64,000 bases of DNA from Bacteroides nordii WAL 11050 = JCM 12987 (GTDB lineage Bacteria; Bacteroidota; Bacteroidia; Bacteroidales; Bacteroidaceae): positions 62,001-126,000 of the forward strand of contig BAJA01000011.1 of the NCBI GenBank assembly GCA_000613465.1, in the 5' to 3' direction. The notes under the pieces are model-generated. The model made no database searches and was not told the DNA's origin. It saw only the letters and a list, made by a program, of their open reading frames with translations. Made by a program: the position numbers and the translations under genes. How positions within the stretch are numbered: position 1 is the stretch's first letter; each line of letters opens with the position of its first letter. Positions 28,274-41,986 of this stretch are shown here, piece by piece.

Positions 28274-30073
28274 TTAATTTTTATTCGCACGTTTACGTTC
28301 ATTTTCATCTAAAATAACTTTACGCATACGCATTGCTTTCGGAGTAACTTCAACATATTCATCTTCCTTGATATACTCCAGAGCTTCCTCAAGTGAGAAT
28401 TGCACAGGAGGAATCAGCCTCGCTTTATCATCCGTACCGGAAGCACGGGTATTGGTCAGCTTTTTCGATTTAGTTACATTTACCACCAGATCTTTTTCGT
28501 GAGAATGTTCACCTACCACCTGTCCGGCATACACCTCTTCCTGTGGGAAAATAAAGAACTTTCCACGATCTTGTAACTTGTCAATTGCATAAGCAAATGC
28601 CGTTCCGGCCTCCATGGCGATAATAGAACCATTGGTACGACGTTCAATCTCACCCTTGAACGGTTGATATTCTTTGAAGCGATGAGCCATAATAGCTTCA
28701 CCGGCAGAAGCAGTCAACACATTGGTACGAAGACCGATGATACCACGTGACGGCATATCAAATTCAAGATTTACACGCTCACCGTTGCTTTCCATCATCG
28801 TCATCTCACCCTTACGGCGGGTTACCATGTCGATAATCTTACTTGAATATTCTTCGGGGACATTTACGGTCAACTCTTCTATCGGCTCGCACTTTACACC
28901 ATCTATCTCTTTATAAATAACCTGCGGCTGTCCTACCTGTAACTCGTATCCTTCACGGCGCATCGTTTCGATAAGTACAGACAAATGAAGAACACCACGA
29001 CCGGAAACAACCCACTTACCATCCTCTTCACTCTTACGAATGCGAAGGGCAAGATTTTTATCGAGTTCCTTCGTCAACCGATCATGTATATGACGTGAAG
29101 TTACAAACTTACCGTCTTTACCATAAAAAGGAGAATCGTTGATAGTAAACAACATACTCATAGTAGGTTCGTCAATAGCGATTGGCGGCAATGCTTCCGG
29201 ATTTTCATAATCACAGATCGTATCACCGATCTCAAAACCATCAATACCTACCAAAGCACAAATATCTCCGGACTCTACTTCTGTCGTTTTCACACGACCC
29301 AGTCCTTCAAATACATGCACCTCTTTAATCTTTGATTTTACAAAGCTGCCATCTCTTTTTGCCAATGACACATTCATACCCTCCTTCAACACGCCACGAT
29401 GTACACGTCCTACGGCGATACGGCCTGTATAAGAAGAATAGTCCAATGAAGTAATCAACATCTGAGGTGTACCGTCCAATTGCGTAGGAGCCGGGATATT
29501 CTCAATAATACAATCCAACAACGGAAAAATAGTATCTGTAGGCTTCTGCCAATCGGTACTCATCCATCCATTCTTTGCCGAACCATAGATAGTTGGAAAA
29601 TCAAGCTGCTCCTCTGTAGCATCAAGGCTGAACATCAGGTCAAATACCATTTCATGTACCTCATCCGGACGACAGTTGGGTTTGTCTACTTTATTAATAA
29701 CCACAATAGGCTTCAAACCGATCTCCAATGCTTTTTGCAATACGAAACGAGTTTGAGGCATCGGGCCTTCAAAAGCATCTACCAACAGAATACATCCGTC
29801 GGCCATATTGAGCACACGTTCTACTTCGCCGCCGAAGTCACTGTGCCCCGGAGTATCAATAATGTTAATCTTAGTTCCGTTATAAGTGATAGAAACGTTT
29901 TTAGAGAGAATCGTTATACCTCGTTCACGTTCCAGGTCATTGTTATCCAGAATTAGTTCACCGTTTGTCTGATTGTCGCGGAACAAATTTCCGGCCAAAA
30001 GCATCTTATCGACTAACGTCGTTTTCCCATGGTCAACATGGGCAATAATTGCAATGTTCCTAATGTTTTGCAT
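28274..30073 (-). CDS. typA: Translational GTPase TypA/BipA
   Basis: This 599-residue ribosome-associated GTPase of the EF-G group is important for 50S assembly and growth under stress. The G1 motif [14 protein letters not shown] is at residues 10-23, G2 is in RERGITI, G3 is [12 protein letters not shown] (about 73-84), G4 is NKVDKP (about 127-132) and G5 is GSAKNGW. The C-terminal half has the EF-G-like domains III and V and the BipA-specific end ([25 protein letters not shown]). The start at 30073 ([10 protein letters not shown]) matches the family N-terminus; the in-frame codon at 30097 is upstream of it and less likely. It is divergent from rpsO, with about 155 bp between. Confidence 0.97.
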   Translation of the reverse strand: MQNIRNIAIIAHVDHGKTTLVDKMLLAGNLFRDNQTNGELILDNNDLERERGITILSKNVSITYNGTKINIIDTPGHSDFGGEVERVLNMADGCILLVDAFEGPMPQTRFVLQKALEIGLKPIVVINKVDKPNCRPDEVHEMVFDLMFSLDATEEQLDFPTIYGSAKNGWMSTDWQKPTDTIFPLLDCIIENIPAPTQLDGTPQMLITSLDYSSYTGRIAVGRVHRGVLKEGMNVSLAKRDGSFVKSKIKEVHVFEGLGRVKTTEVESGDICALVGIDGFEIGDTICDYENPEALPPIAIDEPTMSMLFTINDSPFYGKDGKFVTSRHIHDRLTKELDKNLALRIRKSEEDGKWVVSGRGVLHLSVLIETMRREGYELQVGQPQVIYKEIDGVKCEPIEELTVNVPEEYSSKIIDMVTRRKGEMTMMESNGERVNLEFDMPSRGIIGLRTNVLTASAGEAIMAHRFKEYQPFKGEIERRTNGSIIAMEAGTAFAYAIDKLQDRGKFFIFPQEEVYAGQVVGEHSHEKDLVVNVTKSKKLTNTRASGTDDKARLIPPVQFSLEEALEYIKEDEYVEVTPKAMRMRKVILDENERKRANKN

Positions 30074-30177
30074 ATAATACCTAATATTTGCCGGCAAAGG
30101 TACGAAAATTGGATTAGAAAAAAGACCTATAGAGATTTTTTTTCCTGCAAAACGTTGTGGGATATAAAGATAATGGC

Positions 30178-30185
30178 TATCTTTG
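30178..30185 (+). promoter_or_regulatory. Bacteroides-type -7 box for rpsO
   Basis: TATCTTTG fits TAnnTTTG, 44 bp before the rpsO start. A TTGT near the expected -33 position is a weak partner. Confidence 0.55.
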
Positions 30186-30229
30186 CACGCTCAAAAGTAA
30201 AGTTTATATATTACAAAAAACTAAGAATT

Positions 30230-30499
30230 ATGTATTTAGATGCTGCTAAAAAGCAAGAAATCTTCGGAAAATACGGAAAGTCTAACTCTGATACTGGCTC
30301 AGCTGAGGCTCAGATAGCTTTGTTTTCATACCGTATCTCCCATCTGACTGAGCATATGAAGCTCAACAGAAAAGATTATAGTACTGAAAGAGCTTTGACA
30401 ATGTTGGTAGGTAAGCGTCGTCGCTTACTCGACTATTTGAAAGCAAAAGATATCGAAAGATATCGTGCTATCATCAAAACTCTTGGATTGCGTAAGTAA
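30230..30499 (+). CDS. rpsO: 30S ribosomal protein S15
   Basis: This 89-residue small-subunit protein binds 16S rRNA helices 20-22 early in assembly. The family core is intact: DTGSAEAQIALFSYRISHLTEHM (about residues 21-43), HxxD-like NRKDYSTERALTMLVGKRRRLLDYL (46-70) and the tail RYRAIIKTLGLRK. The start at 30230 gives exactly the standard length; the open frame continues upstream, but that part is not S15. It is monocistronic, with a terminator directly after. S15 often represses its own mRNA, but no leader structure was recognized here. Confidence 0.98.
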   Translation: MYLDAAKKQEIFGKYGKSNSDTGSAEAQIALFSYRISHLTEHMKLNRKDYSTERALTMLVGKRRRLLDYLKAKDIERYRAIIKTLGLRK

Positions 30500-30521
30500 T
30501 CCGCTTGTTACAAACAAGATT

Positions 30522-30566
30522 AAAAGAAGTCGTTTCTCTGAAAAGAAGAAGCGACTTCTTTTTTTT
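30522..30566 (+). terminator. Terminator of rpsO
   Basis: AAAAGAAGTCGTTTCT pairs with AGAAGCGACTTCTTTT (from 30546) with one mismatch, followed by a T8 run. Confidence 0.8.
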
Positions 30567-30660
30567 AGTCCTCCCTCAGTTATTGTCCTACCCGAACTTT
30601 CATTAAACCCTTCGTACGCTATACCGTAGACAGCCTTTAAAGAAGTCGTAACAGAACATT

Positions 30661-30752
30661 GTACGACATGTACATCTCATGCAGTACGACATGTGCATCT
30701 GGGACTGTACGACATGCACATCTGGGACTGTACGAGATGTACATGTCGTGCA
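30661..30752. repeat. Array B: four palindromic units at 23-bp spacing
   Basis: The core ACATGTACAT and its variants (ACATGTGCAT, ACATGCACAT, AGATGTACAT) start at 30666, 30689, 30712 and 30735, exactly 23 bp apart, and each unit begins GTACGA. The opening TTGTACGACATGTACATCTC and closing GAGATGTACATGTCGTGCAA are reverse complements but for one G-U-type change, so the array can form one long stem. The two middle cores (ATGTGCAT and ATGCACAT) are also complementary. It lies in the 437-bp spacer between rpsO and the XRE-cupin gene, which otherwise holds only the rpsO terminator and the next promoter. Confidence 0.87.
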
Positions 30753-30853
30753 ATACTCTTCACCGAGTCAGAAAGCATATGCCGGTAACCAAACGATTGA
30801 TTGAAGTTTATCTCCGCAAGAGGAGGCAGTAAATTGACATTTTCTACACTTAT

Positions 30854-30886
30854 AATTGCGATGCTATAAAGAATTTGCTATTTTTG
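30854..30886 (+). promoter_or_regulatory. Promoter of the XRE-cupin regulator
   Basis: TATTTTTG (30879-30886) matches TAnnTTTG, with ATTG (30854-30857) 21 bp upstream as a degenerate -33 box. The start codon is 50 bp downstream. Confidence 0.5.
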
Positions 30887-30936
30887 CAACTTAATAGTTC
30901 TAAATTATAACCTTATAGACAATAAATACTATCAAT

Positions 30937-31512
30937 ATGGATACAAGTAAGATTGTCGGAGAAAAAATTAAAGCCCTCCGCGAAAATAAATCAATTACGA
31001 TAGAAGAATTAGCACAGCGCTCCGGCCTGGCAGTAGAACAAGTAGAACGCATCGAAGGGAATATCGACCTTCCGTCACTTGCACCACTGATCAAGATAGC
31101 ACGTGTATTGGGGGTACGCTTGGGGACATTCCTTGACGATCAGGACGAAACAGGTCCTGTGGTATGCCGTAAGGAAGAAGCCAAAGATTCCATCAGCTTC
31201 TCCAACAATGCCATTCATTCGCGCAAGCATATGGAGTATCACTCTTTATCTAAGTCCAAAGCCGACCGCCACATGGAACCGTTCATCATTGATGTAGCTC
31301 CTACTGCTGATAATGACTTTGTACTCTCTTCTCACGAAGGCGAAGAATTTATCATGGTTATGGAAGGTATCATGGAAATCAGTTATGGTAAAGCCAGTTA
31401 TTTGCTGGAAGAAGGTGACAGCATTTACTATGACTCCATTGTCCCGCACCACGTACATGCTTATGAAGGAAAGGCAGCAAAAATTTTGGCCGTAATCTAT
31501 ACACCCATTTAG
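30937..31512 (+). CDS. XRE-type transcriptional regulator with C-terminal cupin sensor
   Basis: This 191-residue protein has an N-terminal Cro/C1-type helix-turn-helix (IKALRENKSITIEELAQRSG, then QVERIEGNIDLPSLAPLIKIARVLGV, residues 8-60). A C-terminal cupin (about residues 115-188) has the barrel motifs SSHEGEEFIMVMEGIMEI and LLEEGDSIYYDSIVPHHVH. Proteins of this design bind DNA through the first half and sense a small ligand through the cupin. It sits directly upstream of the acyl-CoA synthetase-like gene on the same strand, so it most likely controls that gene (inference from order). Its stop codon lies inside the first heptamer of a hairpin-forming repeat. Confidence 0.9.
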   Translation: MDTSKIVGEKIKALRENKSITIEELAQRSGLAVEQVERIEGNIDLPSLAPLIKIARVLGVRLGTFLDDQDETGPVVCRKEEAKDSISFSNNAIHSRKHMEYHSLSKSKADRHMEPFIIDVAPTADNDFVLSSHEGEEFIMVMEGIMEISYGKASYLLEEGDSIYYDSIVPHHVHAYEGKAAKILAVIYTPI

Positions 31513-31612
31513 TGATTAGCGATTAGTGAGAAGTGATAAGTATTGCATATCCATCGTACTTATCTCTTCTCACTAATCACTAATCGCTTATCACTCAACA
31601 CTTATCACCATT
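31511..31612. repeat. Heptamer-built hairpin between regulator and acyl-CoA synthetase gene
   Basis: The left arm is a run of 7-bp variants (GTGATTA, GCGATTA, GTGAGAA, GTGATAA). Positions 31521-31542 are the reverse complement of 31557-31578 with one mismatch in 22, around a 14-nt loop. More inverted heptamers (CACTAATC, CGCTTATCA, AACACTTATCA) follow almost up to the ATG of the next gene at 31617. Confidence 0.8.
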
Positions 31613-31616
31613 TATC

Positions 31617-33266
31617 ATGCAATTATACAACCGAACTCTCGGCCAATGGCTTGAGCATTGGGCTGAGGAAACTCCCGACAAAGAATACATCGTATACTCC
31701 GACCGTAATCTGCGTTTCACATGGAAACAACTTGACCGTCGCGTAGACGATATGGCCAAAGGTCTTATCGCCATCGGAGTAGAAAGAGGCACACACGTAG
31801 GAATCTGGGCTGCCAATGTACCCGACTGGCTTACGTTGTTATACGCTTGTGCCAAGATAGGTGCCGTCTACGTAACCGTAAATACCAATTACAAGCAATC
31901 TGAATTGGAATATCTCTGTCAGAACTCCGATATGCACACGCTGTGTATCGTCAATGGAGAGAAAGACAGCGACTTCGTACAGATGACTTATACCATGCTT
32001 CCTGAATTAAAAACCTGTGAACGGGGACATCTGAAAAGCGAACGTTTCCCCTACATGAAAAATGTGATTTATGTAGGCCAGGAAAAGCACAGGGGCATGT
32101 ATAACACTGCCGAAATTCTGTTGCTGGGAAATAATGTGGAGGACGAAAAGCTGAATCAGTTGAAAAGCCAGGTAGACTGCCATGATGTAGTAAACATGCA
32201 GTATACATCAGGAACCACCGGATTTCCTAAAGGAGTAATGCTTACCCATTATAATATTGCCAACAATGGTTACCTTACCGGTGAGCATATGAAATTCACA
32301 GCAGATGACAAATTATGTTGCTGTGTGCCGTTATTCCACTGTTTCGGTGTGGTGCTGGCCACAATGAACTGCCTCACCCATGGCTGTACACAAGTAATGG
32401 TAGAACGTTTCGATCCACTGGTAGTATTGGCATCTGTTCATAAAGAACGCTGTACAGCGCTTTACGGAGTTCCTACTATGTTCATTGCCGAACTGAATCA
32501 CCCGATGTTCGACATGTTCGATATGTCCAGCCTCCGTACCGGAATTATGGCAGGTTCTCTCTGTCCGGTAGAACTAATGAAACAGGTGGAAGAGAAAATG
32601 TACATGAAGGTAACCAGTGTATACGGACTTACAGAAGCAGCGCCCGGCATGACGGCTACACGAATTGATGACTCGTTTGACGTTCGTTGTAATACAGTGG
32701 GACATGATTTTGAATTCACCGAAGTAAAAGTAATTGATCCGAAAACAGGAGAAGAATGTCCGGTAGGAGTACAAGGTGAAATGTGTAACCGGGGTTATAA
32801 CACAATGAAAGGATATTATAAAAATCCTCAGGCCACGGCCGAAGTAATTGATAAGAATAACTTCCTGCACTCGGGTGATCTTGGTATCAAAGACGAAGAC
32901 GGTAATTACCGCATCACCGGCCGTATTAAAGATATGATTATTCGTGGAGGAGAGAACATCTATCCACGCGAAATAGAAGAATTCCTCTATAAGCTAGACG
33001 GTATAAAAGATGTACAGGTGGCAGGAATTCCCTCTAAGAAATACGGAGAAGCTGTAGGAGCCTTTATCATTCTCCGCGAAGGAGTAAAGATGCACGAATC
33101 AGATGTAAGAGACTTCTGCAAAAACAAGATATCCCGTTATAAGATACCCAAATATATCTTCTTTATCGACGAATTTCCAATGACAGGTAGCGGAAAGATA
33201 CAGAAGTTCAAATTAAAAGATCTGGGACTGCAACTCTGTAAAGAACAGGGAATCGAGATAATATAG
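31617..33266 (+). CDS. AMP-binding acyl-CoA synthetase
   Basis: This 549-residue enzyme of the ANL family activates a carboxylate as acyl-AMP and transfers it to CoA. The P-loop-like motif is [16 protein letters not shown] (about residues 197-212), the A5 motif is [18 protein letters not shown] (about 329-346), and the A7/A8 region is [40 protein letters not shown] (split by the hinge Asp). The A10 lysine is in [12 protein letters not shown] near the C-terminus. Overall it most resembles medium-chain fatty-acyl-CoA ligases, but the acyl specificity is not readable from sequence. The XRE-cupin gene 104 bp upstream is the probable regulator. It is followed by a bidirectional terminator. Confidence 0.92.
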   Translation: MQLYNRTLGQWLEHWAEETPDKEYIVYSDRNLRFTWKQLDRRVDDMAKGLIAIGVERGTHVGIWAANVPDWLTLLYACAKIGAVYVTVNTNYKQSELEYLCQNSDMHTLCIVNGEKDSDFVQMTYTMLPELKTCERGHLKSERFPYMKNVIYVGQEKHRGMYNTAEILLLGNNVEDEKLNQLKSQVDCHDVVNMQYTSGTTGFPKGVMLTHYNIANNGYLTGEHMKFTADDKLCCCVPLFHCFGVVLATMNCLTHGCTQVMVERFDPLVVLASVHKERCTALYGVPTMFIAELNHPMFDMFDMSSLRTGIMAGSLCPVELMKQVEEKMYMKVTSVYGLTEAAPGMTATRIDDSFDVRCNTVGHDFEFTEVKVIDPKTGEECPVGVQGEMCNRGYNTMKGYYKNPQATAEVIDKNNFLHSGDLGIKDEDGNYRITGRIKDMIIRGGENIYPREIEEFLYKLDGIKDVQVAGIPSKKYGEAVGAFIILREGVKMHESDVRDFCKNKISRYKIPKYIFFIDEFPMTGSGKIQKFKLKDLGLQLCKEQGIEII

Positions 33267-33288
33267 TTCTTGTAACAAGATACTTCAA

Positions 33289-33338
33289 AATAAAGAAAAG
33301 ACCAGCTGATTAATTATCGGCTGGCCTTTTTCTTTATT
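33289..33338. terminator. Bidirectional terminator after the acyl-CoA synthetase gene
   Basis: AATAAAGAAAAGACCAGC (from 33289) pairs with GCTGGCCTTTTTCTTTATT up to 33338, with one bulge. It also ends the long minus-strand locus. Confidence 0.75.
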
Positions 33339-33346
33339 TTTCTTTT

Positions 33347-36227
33347 CTATTTTACCATAATCTTTTGTACCACATTCACTCCGTCCTTAGACAAATGAAC
33401 AAAGTAGAAACCTTTTTCCCAATACGACACTGAGACATCTGTTTGTCCGGTAGTCATTACGCCACTCCACACTTTTGTTCCGTTGATACCATAAACAGAG
33501 ATATGAGTATGCTCCGGAGCTGTTATATGTAACAGATCACTTACAGGATTGGGAGACAAAGAGACAGCCTGAAGGCCCGGATTATGAATAGCGTTTGGAC
33601 CAGTCTTACCGGCAAAAATAGGTTCACCCGGCTTTTCATTGTAAGCAAACCGATTGACTACGTAATAGCCTCCATCAGCACTTACTGTTATTTCAAACCA
33701 GCCATACAACGTATTACCTAAATACTCAAAGGCAAAACCAGCATAAGCAGTACGGCCATACCAGCTGGTAAACTGGCTGGTAGCAATATCCAGCTGATTG
33801 GGATAATCTCCGGGAGTAACCCAGTTGGATTTAACCCCAATCTCCGTTCCTTCGGTCAAAGGTGCAATATTCCTTGTATTTTCCAGACAAACCATTGGTT
33901 TAAGGTAGGTTTCCAGTTTCAAATGTTTTACACCAAATTCCCAGGCACCATAGCCGTTATCCAAATCTTCGGGAGCATAAAAATAAGTCCAGTTTCCATA
34001 TTCTTCTCCAGCACCTATCCCGAGATCTCCAATTATAACCTGATATGGATTCAGAAAATCAAAGCTCAATTGCGCTGATAAATTTTCAATATCCGAATGG
34101 TTGAATACGGTTGGCTTCAATGTTAATTCGGTTACATCCATATCCTTTGCTTCATGCTTTCGGCCTTTCCTTTGAAAGATAAAACAGCTTGCTTCTCTGA
34201 CACAACCTCCAATTGAGAAACCAAACCTTGGGGTACAGTCAATGTATAATCCGTTCCCTCAGTCAAGATACCTGTCCGGTTGAATGTATTATCTCCCATA
34301 ACAACCATATTTATAGTTTGTGTAATTGTCCCGTCATTCAACTCTGCATTTTCCATCACAGAAGTAGTACCAAATATCAATTCCGATTTACCCATATCCT
34401 CACTCTTTTGTCCGGCTATAATAGCACTTCCCGGAGCTTCATTAAAGGCATAATCCAATAAGGTAAACGAATTACCGTCATCGGCTACAGATATTCTCAG
34501 CCAGCCATATAATATCTCACCAGCCAGAGTTCCTTCAAACTGAATACCCACAAATGCAATTTTTCCTTTCCAGTCGGCATACCCCTTAGACACTAAAGTT
34601 CCCAAATTCGGATAAGCTCCAATACCTGTTGTCCAATCAGAAGAATCACCAATCTTTTCTCCATAGTTGACTACAGTCAGATTGGTTCTGGCTCCCATCA
34701 TCTTCTTCTCATACGATTCGATATACAGATTACCGTAATAACTACCCTGGTTAGTATTCCACATCAACCCAAACACAGAATTCTCATATTTTGTATCCAA
34801 CTTAATAACCTCCCAACCATGGGCAGATGAAATATTGATATCCTCACAATCTACATACTTAATACCATAATCGGGACGACATTCTAACGTCAACGGCAAT
34901 TTACAATCATATAACTCACCACTCTCTAACATTCCATTCTTGAAAATTACAGCCAATTCTATGTTCCGGTCGTTTACTACTGCCTTACCCTGGAAAGACA
35001 AAATAAGTTCCGTGTTACTTTTCTTCTGCAGCCTAGGAGTCAGTCCTTCCGGCAGTCCATCAATGACAAAATCAGTACCATACACAAAGTCTTTATCAGC
35101 CAGTACTCCATTGATTAATGTGAATTCAAATGTACCATCAAAAGTTCCATCATTGGCAGGTGCCTCCAGAATGTCTCCACGACTGGTCAGAGCGATGCGT
35201 TTGGTAGCTTCCTCTATAAAAAAGACCTGATCGGCAGTTTCTTTTTGCCACAACTCTACACGAGCCGGATGATCCAGTGCATCGAGCATCCGGTCTACCT
35301 GCCCTTTGTGAACATGGACGTACGGACATAGGAATAATTCATATAATTCGTCCAGTTCGTCAACTCATTCTCACAATTCCGATCGGCTGCTCCCATCAGA
35401 GCCACATCTGCTTTAGGCGTGTCATCTACCCAGTCACCCGGATTAGGTTGTCCTGCCTTATTTGCTTTACAGCCGTCGGGCCAGCGTCCACCATTGTCAT
35501 CAAAAGTATGAGCCAAGTTCAGGAAATGCCCGAATTCATGGGTTAATACCCGACGGAAATTTTCATCCGTATTCGTTCCGATATAAGCACCATTGTATAC
35601 TACACGGGCCAGATTTTCTTCCATCATTTCTACATCCGGATACCAGGATACACCCGAATTATTGGTCACTCCATCACCATAAAGATCATTCATCACATAC
35701 ACATTCATATATTTATGATTGTCCCAGGCATACAGTGCCATTCGGGGTGCATAATAGTTCCCGAACCCACTTTCAAGACGGTGATACAGAATACCGGTAG
35801 TCGCTTCTCCGTCGGGTCCCTTTTCGGCCAACTTGAAAGTAATATTCATATTGGCCTGAAGTTTGTTAAAGTCAGGATTATCATCACCGGAATTTGCTGT
35901 TATACCCTGAAAATCTTCATTCGTTTTTCTCAAAGCATCCTTTATTATCTCATCATTGAGCTTTGCCCCATTAAAAGTCTCTCCAAAGATGTGAAACACT
36001 ACCGGGATTACATAAGAGTCGGGGCGCTCTGTTGACACCCTTGTTTGTGGTAGTTGATTGTGTCTCTTTAAAGCAGTCGGGTTTTCCTCAAAATAACGCT
36101 GAATCTGTTCATGGGCACGACATGGCAAAGGTGCTCCCGGTACATAACCCGGAACGTTTTGCGCAGTACCTCCCAAAGCTACTAATAGACACAGTAATGT
36201 AGTCCAATAACTTGTTCTGTTTTTCAT
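33347..36227 (-). pseudogene. M43-type metalloprotease, secreted, two frameshifts (copy 1)
   Basis: This is a secreted zinc endopeptidase of the pappalysin/cytophagalysin family. It starts at 36227 with a signal peptide (MKNRTSYWTTLLCLLVALGG). The zinc motif is THEFGHFLNLAHTFD (about residues 227-241); the usual glycine of HExxHxxGxxH is Asn here, while copy 2 at 46047 keeps Gly. Two related beta-sandwich repeats follow, then a sorting-type tail (VSLSPNPVSDLLHIT, ending KIMVK). The frame breaks twice. Near 35301 GGGCAGGT needs one C to read TKGQVDRMLDALDH. Near 34156 GAAAGCATG needs one C to read KAESHEAKDMDVTEL. With both repaired it is 960 residues and aligns with the intact copy 2 (ARMEYYLNESLSRSELW; KALSHQASD). 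It is the last gene of the minus-strand locus, 48 bp after the GH63-type gene. Confidence 0.85.
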
Positions 36228-36274
36228 TGCAAAAAATTTTAAATGGTTTATATACAATAATAAATTGTAGTAAC

Positions 36275-38207
36275 TCATAATCCGGCAACAGAAGCTCGCC
36301 TGTTGTACTCCTCATACAACATCAGAAGATGTGCAGCCGACCAACTAAAGTGGGGAGCTTTCAACTGCTTACCTGTATATGTTTCGTAGTTTTCATGTAT
36401 TGCACCATCTCCCTTCAAACCATGGAGCCTGTCGAATACCTGACGGGTATATGCATCCGCCTCCTCCACATAGCCATATCTTCGTAATCCGGAAATAGCA
36501 AAATAAGTTTGATCCAACCATATAGGCCCTCTCCAGTATCCTCGGGGCATAAACTTCGGATTATCAGCCGCAACAGTAGGAAAAGGAATATAAGTAGAGA
36601 ACTTTGTAGAATCCGTAAATAGCTTCATAGCCTCCTTCATCTGCTCCTTGGTCGCGATACCTGCCCAAAAAGGTATATAAGCCTCACTGCCTGGTTCTTT
36701 CACGAATGTTCCATCCAACTTTTTATCAAAAAAGAATCCGGACTCTTTATCATAAAAATAAGTACTTATAATATCTGCATATTCCTTTTCATTGAACGGC
36801 TGTTTCGCCACTACTGCCAGTTTTTTCAGTAAAGAATACTCATAAGCCAGAAAAGCATTCAGATCAACCGATTCCTGATCAAAACTCCAGGCTGTATCGC
36901 TATTCTTGACCATTTTTGCACAATCAAATCTAATGGCATTGTCCATACCACTCTCCCAAGCTGCTGCCTCAATCGTTCCATCTACCGAACCAAATTCACA
37001 GATACCATTTGAATCATGATCACGATCCAGATACCACCAATGATAATAATGAAGCAATTGAGGATACATCTCTTCCACAAAAGCAGTATCAGCCGTTGCT
37101 TCAAATATCTTATTCACAGCCCATGCAGCCAAAGGTGGTTTACTATCCCTTGCGTTGTTTTCGCGAATGTCCGTATAGATACAATCTATTATCATTCCGT
37201 TATCCATTTGATAATCGAACATGGCACGTACTTGATTCTTAGCCAGTTCCGGAGCAAAGTCAGCCAATGCAGCAGCATGTTTCCATGAATCCCAGGCCCA
37301 GAATCCCATAAAATAGCCTACAGCATGTGATGGAACCACTCCATCATGTAATAATCCGGCACGGCTACTACGCCAGTTGGCGATAAGAGTAACCACTGCT
37401 TTAACTGCAATCCGATCGTACTCCTCCGGCATATCAGATCGCAACACTTTCTCTAAATAACCGTTCCAACACTGATAATGCTTATTGATGAAACCGGAAG
37501 GATTCGATTGCATCTTGGCAATAGCACCAAAATCAAACATCTGCTTTGATATTCTCCAGGGAAGAGATTACCACATAAATTGGAGATGCAGACGAAACAT
37601 TTGCCTCATATCTATTACCGGAGAAATGGATCTTTACATTTTCCGGAAAGGTAATCAGATATTGATCTCCGGAGGATGAAGAAAGCATGCATGAATTATT
37701 TACTACACTATAAGAAGAATTATCATCTAATGCCTGACCATAAAAACACAACGGTTTATTACTATCCGAAACACATTCCAGCAGCACGTTGGATTTATCA
37801 ATAAAGAAAAGACGCTGACTTATAGTCCCATGCCCGGAGGAAGAACGCATATACAGCTCTCCCGGGAAATAGACAACAGAATCCGGAGAGAAAACTTCAT
37901 CGGGAGCTTCAGCAAATCCTACCGTTACCAATGATTGAGAAATCCATCGGCGTGTTTCCAGATCGAAGGGACCGCAAAAGCCATTAATCCATCGTTCCTT
38001 TTGTGGTACAGTAAACCCCATCCACGCTCCTTGATCAGAAAACCACCCGCTACAATAAAAAGAGTCATTAGGAGTATAAGATATATCCAAAATATTGTCA
38101 TACTTATGTACTAACAAAGGATGAGACTCTTTTTTTTGCTCAGAACAATTACTAAAAAGTATACTCACGCCAATCAGTACACAAAATCTTATAATATATT
38201 TTCTCAT
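36275..38207 (-). pseudogene. GH63-type glycosidase, lipoprotein, one frameshift (copy 1)
   Basis: This is a glycoside hydrolase of the GH63 (YgjK-like) type, with an N-terminal beta-domain followed by an (alpha/alpha)6 barrel. The N-terminal part (38207-37533) has a lipoprotein signal (GVSILFSNC) and the motif NGFCGPFDLETRRWIS. The catalytic part has FWAWDSWKHAAAL (Asp of WDSW, probable general acid), WESGMDNAIRFD, RGYWRGPIWLDQ and IHENYETYTGKQLKAPHFSWSAAHLL (Glu region, probable base). The parts are in different frames. Removing one T from the T3 run at 37535-37537 (KADV-stop to KADVDFGAIAKM) gives a continuous 643-residue chain. Likely substrate is an alpha-glucoside or related oligosaccharide released at the surface; not provable from sequence. 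It lacks the GEVED and sorting tail of copy 2. It starts 17 bp after the GH2 stop. Confidence 0.83.
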
Positions 38208-38224
38208 AATCTTTATGAATTTAA

Positions 38225-41377
<3,153 letters not shown>

Positions 41378-41383
41378 TTATAG

Positions 41384-41986
41384 TTAAATGGTACACAATA
41401 ACGTTACAATGAATGGTACGGAAAAATCCAGTAAACACCCATGGACAATAGATACAACTATATATTTTTCTCCGGAATAGCGAGTTATAATAGGAAGAGT
41501 AGTATCCATTGTCGTAGCCCCTCCTACTGCGATAGGTGCCAATCTTCCAAAGAAACGAACCAGAAAAGGTGCTGCCAGTAAAGCTATAATCTCTCTCATT
41601 ATATTGGATAGCAGGGCTATAGTCCCCAATTCGGCTCCTTTATATTCAGTAATAATAATACTTGATAACGAATAATATCCAAAACCCGCTCCCACAGCCA
41701 TACAATCTACCGGAGAATGCTTATTGAAGAAAACACTACTCATACAACAGCCAACAAGAGTGCCTAAAATAGTCAATACAGGAAGCAAAAAGAATCTTGG
41801 ATTTACTGTCTTAAAATTCAATAGTATCTGAGGATTATTGCCAACAGTAATACCAACACAAAACATCAAGGCACATAATGCATAAAAACTCAAATCCAGT
41901 TGTTCTAAGTACGAAGGATACAAACCGTACAAATTAAGTAAGATACCCAATGCGAAAAACAGTACAATAACAATGCTACTTTTCAT
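41384..41986 (-). CDS. LysO-type transporter, C-terminal half
   Basis: This 200-residue inner-membrane protein with about six hydrophobic segments corresponds to the larger half of the LysO (YbjE) lysine exporter. Conserved pieces are CVGITVGNNP, VGAGFGYYSLSSIIITEYKGAELGTIALLSNIMREI and PIAVGGATTMDTTLPII, with acidic residues buried in the membrane, as in E. coli LysO. The start at 41986 is set by an ATGA overlap with the stop of the N-terminal half and a GGAGG-rich sequence just before it; the longer in-frame extension would run through the upstream gene. In E. coli the two halves are one protein, so here two peptides should assemble into the transporter. It lies inside the glycosidase/protease locus, 18 bp before GH2. 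Confidence 0.85.
   Translation of the reverse strand: MKSSIVIVLFFALGILLNLYGLYPSYLEQLDLSFYALCALMFCVGITVGNNPQILLNFKTVNPRFFLLPVLTILGTLVGCCMSSVFFNKHSPVDCMAVGAGFGYYSLSSIIITEYKGAELGTIALLSNIMREIIALLAAPFLVRFFGRLAPIAVGGATTMDTTLPIITRYSGEKYIVVSIVHGCLLDFSVPFIVTLLCTI

Noticed and set aside
29480..29956. Plus-strand open frame opposite typA
   Set aside because: It lies entirely within a well-conserved gene on the other strand and encodes no known domain.
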